64,000 nt of DNA from Selenomonadaceae bacterium (GCA_017535925.1 JAFXTD010000027.1:80153-144152); one strand, 5' to 3'; shown: positions 1-9,262, counted from the stretch's first letter. Notes: generated from the letters alone by a model not told the origin. Numbers and translations are program-made.

Positions 1-682
1 CGACGAGCTTGCCGAAAAAATTTCCGATAAGACTTGCGCGGTCATGCTTGAGACGATTCAGGGTGAGGGCGGCGTTTATCCTCCGAAAAATGATTACCTC
101 AAAAAAGTCCGCGAGCTCTGCGACAAACACAATGCCCTTTTGATTCTTGACGAAATTCAATCGGGCATCGGGCGCAGCGGAAAATTTTTTGCTTACGAAA
201 AATACAGAATCAAACCCGATATCGTCACGCTTGCAAAAGGTTTGGCGGGCGGCGTTCCGATTGGTGCTTTTATCGTCACGGAAGAAGTTGCTCAAGCTTT
301 TCACGCGGGCGACCACGGCACGACCTTTGGCGGAAATCCTCTGGCATGCGCGGCGGCTAATGTTGTCCTCGATACCGTCCCGAACGAAAAATTTTTGGCG
401 CACGTTGCAGAGGTCGGAAAATATTTCAAAGAAAAACTTATCGGCTTGCAAAAAAAATATCCCGAACAAATTCGGGAGATTCGCGGCGAAGGATTAATCT
501 TGGGCGCACAACTTGACAAGCCCAAACGTTCGGGCGTCGAAATCGTCAACGAGTGCATGAAACGCGGCGCGATTATTAACTGCACGGTCGGCACGGTTTT
601 GAGATTCGTTCCGCCGCTGATTATCACGGAGGCGCAAGTCGACGAGGTTATAAATATTTTGGATGAAGTTTTTGGAGATTAA
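1..682 (+). CDS. argD: acetylornithine aminotransferase, C-terminal part (5' end outside window)
   Basis: This is a class III PLP-dependent aminotransferase of arginine biosynthesis, converting N-acetylglutamate semialdehyde to N-acetylornithine in the cytosol. The frame is open from base 2, so the gene starts upstream of the window; 226 residues are visible. ILDEIQSGIGRSG holds the Asp that contacts the PLP ring nitrogen, and TLAKGLAGG holds the Schiff-base Lys. The TTFGGNPLACAAA segment is typical of ArgD and ornithine aminotransferases. The argF gene two positions downstream supports ArgD over other class III members. The gene ends 3 bases before the next start, which suggests co-transcription. 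Confidence 0.9.
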   Translation, partial: DELAEKISDKTCAVMLETIQGEGGVYPPKNDYLKKVRELCDKHNALLILDEIQSGIGRSGKFFAYEKYRIKPDIVTLAKGLAGGVPIGAFIVTEEVAQAFHAGDHGTTFGGNPLACAAANVVLDTVPNEKFLAHVAEVGKYFKEKLIGLQKKYPEQIREIRGEGLILGAQLDKPKRSGVEIVNECMKRGAIINCTVGTVLRFVPPLIITEAQVDEVINILDEVFGD

Positions 683-685
683 ATC

Positions 686-1933
686 ATGGTCGACAAAAAT
701 TTATTCCTGCACAATTTGGCGGTCGTTGCCATTCTCAAGAACGAGGGACCTTATCTCAAAGAGTGGCTTGATTATCATCTGCTGGCGGGCGTCGAACATT
801 TTTATCTTTACGACAACGAAAGCCCCGACAATCAAGCCGAAGTTGCAAAGCCATACGTTGAGGCGGGTCTCGTCGATTATTTTCCTCTGCCCGGCAAAGT
901 CATGCAATGTGCCGCATATAATGATGCCGTTAAACGATTCAAATTTCATTGTCGATACATGGCGTTCATTGACGGTGACGAATTTATTTTCCCAAAAAGC
1001 AATCGGAGTATCGTTGAGGTCGTCGACGAAATTTTATCGGGCAACCCGAACGCGGCGGGTTTGGCGATTAACTGGCAAATGTTCGGTTCCAACGGACAAG
1101 TTAAAGCAGATTATTCAAGAGGCGTGCTTGAAAGATTTACGCGGCGCGCTCCGAAAGATTATACACCCGCCGGCGGTGAAACAAATTCTCTTATAAAGAC
1201 CGTAACGAATCCGCGAAAGATAAATTTTTTTGGCAGCCCACATTTTTCGAATTATTTTGAAGGATGTTATTCTGTAAATGAAAACGGCAAACTCGTGACA
1301 GGCGGTTACAGTGCTCCCGTGACTGCAGAAAAAATCGTCGTCAATCACTACTACACAAAATCTTATGAAGAATACGCCAAAAAGGTCAATCGAGGCAGGT
1401 CAGATATATTGCAACCACGCGAGCTTAAGGATTTTGAGCATGATGACCGTAACGAGGAATTTGACGATGACATTTTAAAATATCGTGACGCGCAGGCGAA
1501 AACTTATCAGCCGCCCGATATGGCACACGCTGACGAAAAATTATTCAACGCGCTTGCAAAAAACTTATCTCCGACGCTTATGCCGACCACGCCGCCGCAA
1601 TTCTACGCCGGGAAAACGGAAACGTTCCTCACTTGCCGCGCAATTGCTGCTTACCTAAAGACAAAACTTACCGACGACACGCCCGCAAAATTTTTCGAAG
1701 AGGTTTCACTCAATGCAATTCTTAAATCTTTGGGCGGCATGAATTTTGCGGATGCAAGGCTTTTGATTCGCGAGCTGCCCAATCTTTTGAGCTTGCCCTA
1801 TCCCGCCGTGAAAGACTTGCGAGGAGCCGCGCTGAATTTTATTCCGCAAATGATGAACGTCACGCGCCGGAACATTATGTGGAAAGATTACGTCGAACTG
1901 GATTATCTTCAAGACTTGCTGAAACTTATTTAG
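686..1933 (+). CDS. GT92/DUF23-like glycosyltransferase
   Basis: This 415-residue protein begins with a GT-A type glycosyltransferase fold: AVVAILKNEGPYLKEWLDYH, then YLYDNES, then the metal-binding acidic motif FIDGDEF near residue 95. These features match the glycosyltransferase 92 / Glyco_tranf_2_4 group. The C-terminal third, after about residue 270, has no signature I recognise. No signal peptide or membrane segment is evident. It sits in a tight operon between argD and argF, an odd place for a glycosyltransferase. Donor and acceptor cannot be read from the sequence. Confidence 0.7.
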   Translation: MVDKNLFLHNLAVVAILKNEGPYLKEWLDYHLLAGVEHFYLYDNESPDNQAEVAKPYVEAGLVDYFPLPGKVMQCAAYNDAVKRFKFHCRYMAFIDGDEFIFPKSNRSIVEVVDEILSGNPNAAGLAINWQMFGSNGQVKADYSRGVLERFTRRAPKDYTPAGGETNSLIKTVTNPRKINFFGSPHFSNYFEGCYSVNENGKLVTGGYSAPVTAEKIVVNHYYTKSYEEYAKKVNRGRSDILQPRELKDFEHDDRNEEFDDDILKYRDAQAKTYQPPDMAHADEKLFNALAKNLSPTLMPTTPPQFYAGKTETFLTCRAIAAYLKTKLTDDTPAKFFEEVSLNAILKSLGGMNFADARLLIRELPNLLSLPYPAVKDLRGAALNFIPQMMNVTRRNIMWKDYVELDYLQDLLKLI

Positions 1934-1948
1934 GGAGGTTGAAAAATT

Positions 1949-2878
1949 TTGTTGAAGGGAAAAGATTTACTTTCGATTCACGATTTGAGCACAGACGAGG
2001 TTCAAGAAATTATTGACTTCGCGGCACAATTAAAAGTCATGCAGAAGGCGGGCGTCGAACACAAGCTCCTCGCGGGCAAAACACTCGGCATGATTTTTGA
2101 AAAGTCCTCGACACGGACAAGAGTTTCATTCGAGGTCGGTATCTTCCAACTGGGCGGCACGGGTCTGTTCCTGTCAAGCAAAGACTTGCAACTGGGGCGC
2201 GGCGAACCGATTAAAGACACCGCAAGAGTTTTGGCGCGTTACCTCGACGGGATTATGATTCGCACTTTCGAACAGGCAAAAGTCGAGGAGCTTGCAAAGT
2301 ACGCTGACATTCCCGTCATAAACGGCTTGACCGATTTGCTTCATCCTTGCCAAGTGTTGACCGATTTGCTGACGATTCGCGAGCACAAGGGCAAAAACTT
2401 CCGCGCACTGAAAATGGCTTACGTCGGCGACGGCAACAACATGACCAATTCTTATCTTTACGGCGCGGCGAAAGTCGGCATGACGCTTGCGGTTGCCACG
2501 CCCGCGAATTACAAGCCGAATCAAAGAGTTTTCGAGAACGCACTTGCCGACGCAGAAGAGACCGGCGCAAAACTTTCTTGGACGGAAAATCCGCTTGAGG
2601 CTGTCAAAGACGCCGACATTATCGCCACCGACACTTGGGCAAGCATGGGGCAAGAGGCTGAACACGACGCCCGCAAGAAAATTTTTGCGCCTTATCAAGT
2701 CAATAAAAATCTTTTGAGCGGCGCGAGCAAAAATGTAATCGTCTTGCACTGCCTGCCCGCCTATCGCGGCGAGGAAATTACCGACGACGTTTTCGAGGAC
2801 AATGCGCCCGTCATCTTCGATGAGGCGGAAAATCGCTTGCACACGCAAAAGGCAATCATGGCTTTGACTATGGGCTGA
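1949..2878 (+). CDS. argF: ornithine carbamoyltransferase
   Basis: This 309-residue enzyme makes citrulline from ornithine and carbamoyl phosphate. Visible motifs are SSTRTRVSFE (carbamoyl-phosphate binding), HPCQVLTD, a DGNNM segment and HCLPAYRGEEI with the catalytic HCLP Cys. Length is normal for the family. The start is TTG at 1949, chosen because an AGGGAGG ribosome site lies about 10 bases upstream and the N-terminus MLKGKDLLSI matches the family. Its role follows argD in the same operon. A repeat element starts immediately after its stop codon. Confidence 0.95.
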   Translation: MLKGKDLLSIHDLSTDEVQEIIDFAAQLKVMQKAGVEHKLLAGKTLGMIFEKSSTRTRVSFEVGIFQLGGTGLFLSSKDLQLGRGEPIKDTARVLARYLDGIMIRTFEQAKVEELAKYADIPVINGLTDLLHPCQVLTDLLTIREHKGKNFRALKMAYVGDGNNMTNSYLYGAAKVGMTLAVATPANYKPNQRVFENALADAEETGAKLSWTENPLEAVKDADIIATDTWASMGQEAEHDARKKIFAPYQVNKNLLSGASKNVIVLHCLPAYRGEEITDDVFEDNAPVIFDEAENRLHTQKAIMALTMG

Positions 2879-2881
2879 AAT

Positions 2882-3047
2882 TAGGGGCTGTTGGTAAATT
2901 AGGGAGTGTTGGTAAATTCAATCGACGGCTGAGATTGAGCGTTTCAATGATTTTTATTTTTAAATCTACTTTTCTTTTGGGCGACCGTCATCCATGACGG
3001 TCGGGCACTCGCCAACCGCTGCTTTTGAATTTACCAACAGCCCCTAG
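2882..3047. repeat. inverted-repeat element, family 1, copy A
   Basis: About 166 bases bounded by TAGGGGCTGTTGGTAAAT on the left and the reverse complement on the right (ATTTACCAACAGCCCCTA). A second left-end-like copy (TAGGGAGTGTTGGTAAATTC) is nested just inside. The interior carries CGTTTCAATGA and a CCGTCATCCATGACGG hairpin. No open frame of useful size is present, so it resembles a non-autonomous MITE-like element. Copies recur at 11255, 45396 and 47638. Confidence 0.8.
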
Positions 3048-3097
3048 ATAAAAAAATAAAAGTCATGATTCACTCAATCGAAGAAACGAACACAAAA

Positions 3098-3129
3098 AAA
3101 GACCGACGATAAATTTCATCGGTCTTTTT
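3098..3129 (-). terminator. terminator at the end of the flagellar operon
   Basis: A GACCGA...TCGGTC stem is flanked by A and T runs on both sides. It lies a few bases after the fliT-like stop and can work in either direction. Confidence 0.75.
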
Positions 3130-3136
3130 AATTTCG

Positions 3137-3490
3137 TCAATATTTTCTGTTGAAAACCGTCCCGCGAAAGTTCGCCGACTCAATCAAGTCATAGGAACGC
3201 ACCGCGCTGTTTTGCCGCCGCGACTTGTTGAGCCAAGCCTTCGCCCGATACATTATCTGCTTGTCCATCGGAATTATCTGTTCAATCAGCTTTTTACATT
3301 CTTCGGAATCGCGATAATTATTTTCGGGCAACGCCTTCATTTGCTCGATAAGCCGTCCGCGTTGGTCGACAAGCTCCATAAACAACTCGCTGTCTTTCTG
3401 GTCGCTGAACTTCAAAAGCTCCTTCGTCAATGAAAAATATTTCTGCCAAAGGATTCGCGCTTGTTTCAAAGTTTCTTCCGTGTCAGGCAT
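3137..3490 (-). CDS. FliT-like flagellar protein
   Basis: A 117-residue helical, charged protein starting MPDTEETLKQ. The start was placed at 3490 because the ATG overlaps the fliS stop codon (ATGCCTGA) and a GGTAAAGG site precedes it; a longer upstream start would run deep into fliS. Position directly after fliS and the small helical make-up fit the FliT family of export chaperones, which bind the FliD cap protein. There is no diagnostic motif, so the name rests mainly on context. It is the last gene of the operon, followed by a terminator. Confidence 0.6.
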   Translation of the reverse strand: MPDTEETLKQARILWQKYFSLTKELLKFSDQKDSELFMELVDQRGRLIEQMKALPENNYRDSEECKKLIEQIIPMDKQIMYRAKAWLNKSRRQNSAVRSYDLIESANFRGTVFNRKY

Positions 3491-3887
3491 AACCTTTACC
3501 GCCCGCGCCTTCGCCTTTTTCAAGACGTGCCGACTTCATTGCCTGGAACCAAGCGTCGCGTAATTCGGTGACAATTCCCTTTGCCTCGTCGATTTGCGCC
3601 AAGTCGCTCTTGATATTGCCCTCGACAAGTCTGTCGTAAATGTAATTGTACAGCGGGAGCAACTGGTGAGCTATGTCGTAATCAAAATTCAAAGTCAAAC
3701 GAAATTCCGAGATTATACGCTGGGCTTTCTGCAAAGAATTGTTGGCTTCCTCATAATTTTTTTGTTCGAGGAATGCTCTGCCGTCGTCGATAAACTTCAA
3801 GCAACCGTTGTACAGCATAAGCGTCAAATGTTCCGGCGGCGCGTTCAAAATCCTCTGCTGTCTGTATGCTTCTGCCGCATTTACCAT
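3483..3887 (-). CDS. fliS: flagellar export chaperone FliS
   Basis: FliS binds the C-terminal disordered region of flagellin in the cytosol and delivers it to the flagellar export gate. The 134-residue protein has the family pattern: N-terminal AYRQQ, then PPEHLTLMLYNGCLKFI, then a four-helix bundle including LPLYNYIYDRLVEGN. A GGAAGGTGAT ribosome site precedes the ATG at 3887. It lies between fliD and the fliT-like gene, the usual order in Firmicutes. Confidence 0.95.
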   Translation of the reverse strand: MVNAAEAYRQQRILNAPPEHLTLMLYNGCLKFIDDGRAFLEQKNYEEANNSLQKAQRIISEFRLTLNFDYDIAHQLLPLYNYIYDRLVEGNIKSDLAQIDEAKGIVTELRDAWFQAMKSARLEKGEGAGGKGYA

Positions 3888-3930
3888 ATATCACATCACC
3901 TTCCGTTTGGTTTGATTGTTAATCGCCAAA

Positions 3931-5829
3931 TTAAGATTGACTGCCCATGACGTAGTTAAGTTGCATACCCAACTTCGCGAGCGTCGATTCCATAGCGTCG
4001 TATTTTTTGTAGAGCGCGTCCTCGAAAGAATTCATCAGCTTTTTGAAGTTACTCATCTTGGTTTGCAGATTGCGCAAGAGGTTGTTCAAGTCGCTGTCTT
4101 CGGTGATATCGGCTGAAGAACCCGCACGGTCTTTTATAAGTTTGTTCGCGCTGACGAAAATGTCGCCGAGACGTTGAGCGATACCGTTGCCGTTTGATTC
4201 ACTTGTGACTTTGATAATGTTGCCGTTTGCGTCCTTTTCTGTTTTGTAAACTGCACTGCCGGTTGTCGTGTCTGTGCTTTCCAACTTCGCAAAGACATTG
4301 TAAACGGCGTCGGGATCTTCGGCAAGAGCTTTTTTGAGTTTGTCCTCGTCGAGAACCAACTGACCTTTAATGCCCGTCGTCGAAACGCCCAAGCTGTAAA
4401 TCGAATTGTACTTGCTGTTAATGCCGCTGACCGTTTCGGAGACCGCGTCGCGCATGGTTTGAATAACTTTGCCGAGCGTCTGGTCGTGATAGAGCATGCC
4501 CGCCTTAGCTTTCTCTTCCCACTTGGTGATTTGGTCTTCCTTCATTTGGTCTTTCTGCGATTGCGTGAGCGGCTTGTAATCGGAATTGGGCTTCTCGTCA
4601 TATTTGGCATAAAGGTCGGCGAGGAGCTTGTTGTAATCCGTAATGAAACTTTTAACTTTGTCGATAATCGAATCGGTGTCCTGCGCGACGGAAACAGTCG
4701 CCGCGCCTGTAGCTGCCGTCGTGTTGAGCGCGGTGTAGGTGACGCCGTTGACGGTCTTTTTATTGTCCGTGATGTCGTTATATACAACACCGTCAATTTT
4801 CATGACGCCATACGAACCCACTGCTTCGGCAGTCTTACCGGCTCCTGCAAATGTCAATGCACTGCCGCCGGCGTCTTTGGTTTTATCAGTAGTATCATTG
4901 TTGTCGGTCAGTGTTGCCGGGTCGTAAAGTTCACCGTCTCTTGACTGATAAAGTTTCAATGAATCAAGAAATCTCGCTGCAACCGTCCCTGCATAAGAAA
5001 CATTCGAGGTACCGGCAGAAGAATAAGAATCGTTTCCCGTAGTTATGGAAATTGTATTTTCCGCGCCGCCTTTTGTGTTGTAAAGCGAAAAGTTGTCGTT
5101 GACGGAATCATAAGCAGCCCTGATGTTAAGACCTGCGGCATTAATTTTGGAAACCAAATCGTTCAAAGTGGCTCCGTTGTTTATCTCCTCAAAGGTAAAG
5201 GAAATTTCTTCTTTTTTGTAAGCACCTTCAATATCGTTTCCGGCGGAGTCTTTTTCCAATGTAGCACCGTCACTTATAAAGAAACTTATCGCTTTCGCTT
5301 TATTTTCATTGGTCAAATCGGCACTGACTGAACCAATGCCAGTAGTACCGTCAGGTTTATTCAGTGGTACGTACGTAGCTTTTTTAGTGTCGGTATCCAC
5401 AGTAAGAGATTTAAAGAGTATGTTCTTAAGCTCAATGCTTGTGCTGTCCGAATCCACATTACCGTTACCGTCGTAGCGTGTAAGTTTTCCCGTGCTTAGA
5501 AGGTAAGCGTTGGAGCTTAGCTTTTCGACTTCAACTTTGTGGCTCATAAGCGGCGCATTGGAGTTCGCCATAACACTGACCGCCGAAGAAGTACTTTCCG
5601 CGCTCTTGGCGTTCATGGTGTTTGACATTTTGTATTGTGAAAGAGTCGACGCATTGAACGTGGTGATTTTGCTGCTGAGTTCAAGGTAATCAGCTTTCAT
5701 CCACTCGTTCTTCGTGTATTTTTGTGCCATCTTGTCGTATTCGTTTTGCTTGCTCATCATGCCGACTTTAACCATCGACTCGATGTCCATGCCCGAACCC
5801 GACAAGCCGTAAATTCCATTGACACCCAT
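3931..5829 (-). CDS. fliD: flagellar filament cap protein FliD (HAP2)
   Basis: The 632-residue cap protein sits at the filament tip and guides flagellin assembly. The N-terminus MGVNGIYGLSGSGMDIESMVK is the FliD_N pattern. The C-terminal region (about residues 380-630) has the FliD_C pattern, with DYNKLLADLY, YSLGVSTTG and a terminal coiled coil around LRNLQTKMSNFKKLMNSFED. The middle (residues 150-370) is Asn/Thr/Asp-rich and variable, as expected for the exposed part. A strong AAGGAGG ribosome site precedes the ATG. Confidence 0.95.
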   Translation of the reverse strand: MGVNGIYGLSGSGMDIESMVKVGMMSKQNEYDKMAQKYTKNEWMKADYLELSSKITTFNASTLSQYKMSNTMNAKSAESTSSAVSVMANSNAPLMSHKVEVEKLSSNAYLLSTGKLTRYDGNGNVDSDSTSIELKNILFKSLTVDTDTKKATYVPLNKPDGTTGIGSVSADLTNENKAKAISFFISDGATLEKDSAGNDIEGAYKKEEISFTFEEINNGATLNDLVSKINAAGLNIRAAYDSVNDNFSLYNTKGGAENTISITTGNDSYSSAGTSNVSYAGTVAARFLDSLKLYQSRDGELYDPATLTDNNDTTDKTKDAGGSALTFAGAGKTAEAVGSYGVMKIDGVVYNDITDNKKTVNGVTYTALNTTAATGAATVSVAQDTDSIIDKVKSFITDYNKLLADLYAKYDEKPNSDYKPLTQSQKDQMKEDQITKWEEKAKAGMLYHDQTLGKVIQTMRDAVSETVSGINSKYNSIYSLGVSTTGIKGQLVLDEDKLKKALAEDPDAVYNVFAKLESTDTTTGSAVYKTEKDANGNIIKVTSESNGNGIAQRLGDIFVSANKLIKDRAGSSADITEDSDLNNLLRNLQTKMSNFKKLMNSFEDALYKKYDAMESTLAKLGMQLNYVMGSQS

Positions 5830-5857
5830 GGTAATCCCTCCTTAGAAGGGCGTCTGT

Positions 5858-6298
5858 TCAAACTGCCCTGTCAATGAACGCGCCCAGCCAATCCTTAGCC
5901 TTAATCATGTTTTCAATCATTTCTTCGGGCGGAAATTCTTTTATGACCTCGTTGGTTTTCTTGTCAATCATTTTGACGTTAAACATTTCGACTTCTTTGT
6001 TGTACTTGAACTCGACGTCGCAGTTGATTTTGTCCATGAGCTTGTTGAAAGTTTCCGTCATTTCGCTGACAGACTTCTCCGACATTGTGCCAGGTTCCAA
6101 GCGCGCTTCCTGCTTTTGCTCTTCTTTTTCTGCGGGAGTCAATGCTTCCAGAGGTTTCGCAGCGACAGATTGAGAAGAGCCGGGTTGCGTGGAAACAGGT
6201 TTAATCCGTGCGAAGTCCTGCTCACCTACAGGCTTTGTGCTTGGAGCCGAGTCTACAACGACCGCCGCCGTGACCATGTCATTAAGTTTCCCTACCAT
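5858..6298 (-). CDS. flaG: FlaG family flagellar protein
   Basis: This 146-residue protein carries the conserved FlaG domain in its second half: NKLMDKINCDVEFKYN, then VKMIDKKTNEVIKEFPPEEM and MIKAKDWLGAFID. The first 75 residues are low-complexity and Pro/Ser/Glu-rich. FlaG proteins influence filament length; the mechanism is not settled. It lies between csrA and fliD in the flagellar operon, with AAAGGAG 10 bases before the start. Confidence 0.88.
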   Translation of the reverse strand: MVGKLNDMVTAAVVVDSAPSTKPVGEQDFARIKPVSTQPGSSQSVAAKPLEALTPAEKEEQKQEARLEPGTMSEKSVSEMTETFNKLMDKINCDVEFKYNKEVEMFNVKMIDKKTNEVIKEFPPEEMIENMIKAKDWLGAFIDRAV

Positions 6299-6335
6299 AA
6301 TAAAACACTCCTTTGTTAAATTTAGGAATTGGTTC

Positions 6336-6563
6336 CTAATTGTTTTTCAGCGGCAACGCGCCGTGCAAATCGACGTTCAACTTTTGAGCCGCCTTTTGAT
6401 TTTCTTCTTGTATCGCACGATAGATTTCGCCGCGATAAATTTTTATGTCTCGCGGTGCATCAATCGCAATACGCACATTTTCGCCCTGAACTTCCACGAC
6501 GTTTATAACAATGTTGTCGCCAATCATTATTTGTTGACGAGGCTTCCTCGTCAAGACCAGCAT
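6336..6563 (-). CDS. csrA: carbon storage regulator CsrA
   Basis: A 75-residue RNA-binding regulator that blocks translation by binding GGA motifs in mRNA leaders, classically flagellin mRNA in Firmicutes. MLVLTRKPRQQIMIGDNI is the canonical N-terminus, followed by VRIAIDAPRDIKIYRGEIY, which carries the RNA-binding residues. The ATG at 6563 was chosen over a longer frame because of this N-terminus and the AAAAGGAGG site inside the 3' end of fliW, 4 bases away. Pairing with fliW points to the FliW-CsrA-flagellin control circuit; flagellin itself is not in this window. Confidence 0.96.
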   Translation of the reverse strand: MLVLTRKPRQQIMIGDNIVINVVEVQGENVRIAIDAPRDIKIYRGEIYRAIQEENQKAAQKLNVDLHGALPLKNN

Positions 6564-6567
6564 TGAT

Positions 6568-7017
6568 TCACCCCTCCTTTTTATCAGATTCGGGGAAGAG
6601 GCGGTGTTTGGTCGTGTAGTTGCTCTTTTCCAAGACGACCTGCTTGGCTTGCATGTTTGCGCCGTTGAGGACAATGGGAGCCAAGAGATTTGCCGTCATG
6701 TAGCGAATTGAGCCGTTCGGGATTGTAACCATTGAATAATAGAACACGTTTTCGCTGTCTTTAATGTCGAGTTCCTTGACTGTTACATCGTCAATTTCAA
6801 AGGTGTAGTCATTGAAGAACAGGAAAGGAATCGTCAACAGGAAAGCCAAATCCGGCGACTTAAGCGACTGCATGAAATAGTACGGGCTCTCTTCTTCGTA
6901 GGGCAAGATAACAAATTCGTGCTCGTCCTCGAACGCGGGGATGCCGTCCTTGAAATACACGATTTTCTTTTCGTCAACCTCAATCTCACCAAATCTGCTG
7001 GTATAAATTTTACGCAT
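6568..7017 (-). CDS. fliW: flagellar assembly factor FliW
   Basis: FliW is the protein antagonist of CsrA; it is released from FliW when flagellin accumulates and so ties flagellin translation to export. The 149-residue protein shows the family pattern TSRFGEIEVDEKKIVYFKDG, then FLLTIPFLFFNDYTFEIDD and VTIPNGSIRYMTANLLAPIV. GAGGAGG lies 8 bases before the ATG. Its stop codon is 4 bases from the csrA start, so the two are translationally linked. Confidence 0.95.
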   Translation of the reverse strand: MRKIYTSRFGEIEVDEKKIVYFKDGIPAFEDEHEFVILPYEEESPYYFMQSLKSPDLAFLLTIPFLFFNDYTFEIDDVTVKELDIKDSENVFYYSMVTIPNGSIRYMTANLLAPIVLNGANMQAKQVVLEKSNYTTKHRLFPESDKKEG

Positions 7018-7068
7018 GTAACTTTCCTCCTCTGAACTTTCCCCGACAGAATGAAAAACTTTTCTCGG

Positions 7069-7653
7069 CTAGGCGTAAATGTCATAGCGATCCATAGAGA
7101 CCCAGTGGCGGATAAAGCCTTCATTTTCAAGAGACGTTTCCACACTGCCCGGCGTGTAATGAATCCTTGCGTTTGGTTCAGTTTCAATATCGACAGTAAC
7201 ATCACCAACATCGGGTTCGCCGACAACCTCGCTTTGATAACCTTGCATTTGCGGGTCGGGTATGTCGGCTGTCGTGAAAACCACACGCGCCTGATAATCG
7301 GAGAAGATTTCCGATTTAATCTCTTGGACAACGTCGTCGCCGCGTCTTGCCGCAGTTGTTGCCTTTGACCAAGCTTTTTGTGCATGACGACCCGTCGCGG
7401 CTTGGGCGTCCGAAATGCCTCTTTGCCCGCGTTCGGCTGCCAAATCGCCGTGTTTCCTGAAGCCGTAAGCTCTGCGGCTGGGGTAGCTGTCGATACTCAA
7501 GCTCGGTTGGGTGGCACCTTTATTTGCGCTTGCCTGTCGATTGCCGGCACTTCGCGTTCGAGGTTGAACTATTGCCGATTCGTCAAGCCGCCCCTGCGTC
7601 TGTCGAATGCTTATTTGCGGCAACTCATGTCGAGTATTTAACCTTACCATCAT
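7069..7653 (-). CDS. DUF6470 family protein
   Basis: A 194-residue protein of unknown function located between flgL and fliW, the position where DUF6470 proteins are found in Firmicute flagellar operons. The N-terminus MMVRLNTRHELPQISIRQTQGRL, the poly-polar middle and the WSKATTAARRGDD segment fit the family. The C-terminal 80 residues are acidic. An AGGAGG site precedes the first of two adjacent ATG codons. A structural or regulatory role near the hook-filament junction proteins is only inferred. Confidence 0.75.
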   Translation of the reverse strand: MMVRLNTRHELPQISIRQTQGRLDESAIVQPRTRSAGNRQASANKGATQPSLSIDSYPSRRAYGFRKHGDLAAERGQRGISDAQAATGRHAQKAWSKATTAARRGDDVVQEIKSEIFSDYQARVVFTTADIPDPQMQGYQSEVVGEPDVGDVTVDIETEPNARIHYTPGSVETSLENEGFIRHWVSMDRYDIYA

Positions 7654-7798
7654 GACTAATTCCCTCCTTTCAATAAATTTTCCTGCCTGTCCTTGAAATT
7701 TTTGCCGAGAATAAAAACTCCGAAAACACCAATAGACGGCAACAAGAAATCTCGTTGACGCCTGCAGGATAAAATTATTTGGTTTTCAAAAATTAAGA

Positions 7799-9262
7799 TT
7801 AGAGGTAGTCGGCGAGTGACTGCGGCAAAATTCTTCCGCCCAAAGACAAAGACAAATTGTAAAGGGCGGTTTGTTGCATGAGCTGCGTTGCAAGCTTGGC
7901 AATGTCCGCGCCGCTGACGTTGGTTATGTCTTCTGTAATGTTGTCGGCTTGATGATCCAACATGGTTTCGACTTGGTTATAAAGCTGTTGGCGCGCACCG
8001 ATTTTTGTTTCTTGAGTGAGCATTGTCGAGTGAGCAACGTCGGCAACGGTCACGCCGTCGGAGGACATCCAATGAATATCGCAGTTATTTACTCTGGAGC
8101 AAACGCAGAACAATTCGTTGAGCATAGCCGTGCCCGAAGCCTCGTTGCCGGAATTTGCGTTGTCGAAAATATCTCTGCCGAACATGCCCGCGCCCGTTGC
8201 GTTGACGGTATCGGCATTGGGGTCGGTCGCGCCGTTGAGCTTGACCATCGAAATAAGATTTTCGTCGCCGTTGTAAGTGACGATATTTTGTTTAACCGTC
8301 TTGAAAGTGTAAGTCGTGCCGTTTATTGTAATGCCCTCGACACGCGAAGGACTTTCGCTGTCGTAAGTGAGAACACTCGACATGGAAGCGGGAACGTCTT
8401 CTTTTTTCTGCAACAAGCCCTGATTCGTGAAGGCGTCGGAAACTTTGAAATCGGAATCGAACTGCTCGACTCTGCCTGCATTGAGAAGTTCGGCTACTTC
8501 CGTATTGCCGTTTTCTGCCGCGTATTCTGCCTCGCCGATTGTGGTATAACCTCTGGCAATCAACTCTTTATAGCCGCTGTCCATGAATTCTTTCGTGTAG
8601 AGATTCATCACGCCGTCGGTAGTCTTATCGCCTTTGGCAGCCATGTTGCCGCTTTTGTCAACCTTTTGATTGTCGAGGTAGTAAATGTTGCCTTCGCTGT
8701 CTTCAACGGTGAGCATTTGGAAAAGCTCGGTGTTGTAGTCGGAGGTTGTGCCTTTGAAGAAAGCGGATTGCGAAACGTCGAGATTTTTGGGAAGCCCGCG
8801 ATCATATTGTTCAATCGACATTTCAAAGGGCTTTGTCAAATCCTTTTGCCCCGCGAATAAATATCTGTCGCCGACTTGAGTGTTGGCTACGGAAACAAGC
8901 TCCTGCATGTGCGCGAACATTTCTTTATGAATTGCGGCGTAGTCGTCTTCGGCGTTATCGGAATTCGCCGCGTGGACTGATTTTTCCTTCAAAGTCTGCA
9001 TCATTTCCGTCATATGAATCATTACGTCATCGGATTGTTTCATCCAAGAGGACGCCGTTTTGATATTTTCACGATATTGAGTGTTTTCGTTTTCGCTGAC
9101 GTTGTAGCGCAGGAGCTTTGCATAATTCATCGGGTTGTCGCTGGCGCGGTGCAATGATGAGCCGTCCGCCTGTTCGAAGAGCTTGCCCTGTTGTTGATAA
9201 GCGTGGTTGAGTGATTGCTGATAATTATACATGAAGTGCATTGAGCCTATTCTTACGCCCAT
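7799..9262 (-). CDS. flgL: flagellar hook-associated protein FlgL (HAP3)
   Basis: This is the 487-residue hook-filament junction protein. The N-terminal helix region MGVRIGSMHFMYNYQQSLNHAY and SLHRASDNPMNYAKLLRYN correspond to the flagellin-like D0/D1 domain. DRYLFAGQKDLTKPF is the FlgL hallmark, and the C-terminus KLATQLMQQTALYNLSLSLGGRI matches the D0 helix. The middle is long and variable, so the protein is at the upper end of FlgL lengths. AAGGAGG precedes the ATG. It follows flgK in the operon. Confidence 0.94.
   Translation of the reverse strand: MGVRIGSMHFMYNYQQSLNHAYQQQGKLFEQADGSSLHRASDNPMNYAKLLRYNVSENENTQYRENIKTASSWMKQSDDVMIHMTEMMQTLKEKSVHAANSDNAEDDYAAIHKEMFAHMQELVSVANTQVGDRYLFAGQKDLTKPFEMSIEQYDRGLPKNLDVSQSAFFKGTTSDYNTELFQMLTVEDSEGNIYYLDNQKVDKSGNMAAKGDKTTDGVMNLYTKEFMDSGYKELIARGYTTIGEAEYAAENGNTEVAELLNAGRVEQFDSDFKVSDAFTNQGLLQKKEDVPASMSSVLTYDSESPSRVEGITINGTTYTFKTVKQNIVTYNGDENLISMVKLNGATDPNADTVNATGAGMFGRDIFDNANSGNEASGTAMLNELFCVCSRVNNCDIHWMSSDGVTVADVAHSTMLTQETKIGARQQLYNQVETMLDHQADNITEDITNVSGADIAKLATQLMQQTALYNLSLSLGGRILPQSLADYL

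Noticed and set aside
7871..8860. Long open frame of 329 codons opposite flgL, and many other antisense frames (for example opposite argF, prfC and trmD)
   Set aside because: They mirror real genes with strong codon bias, lack ribosome sites, and have no family motifs.
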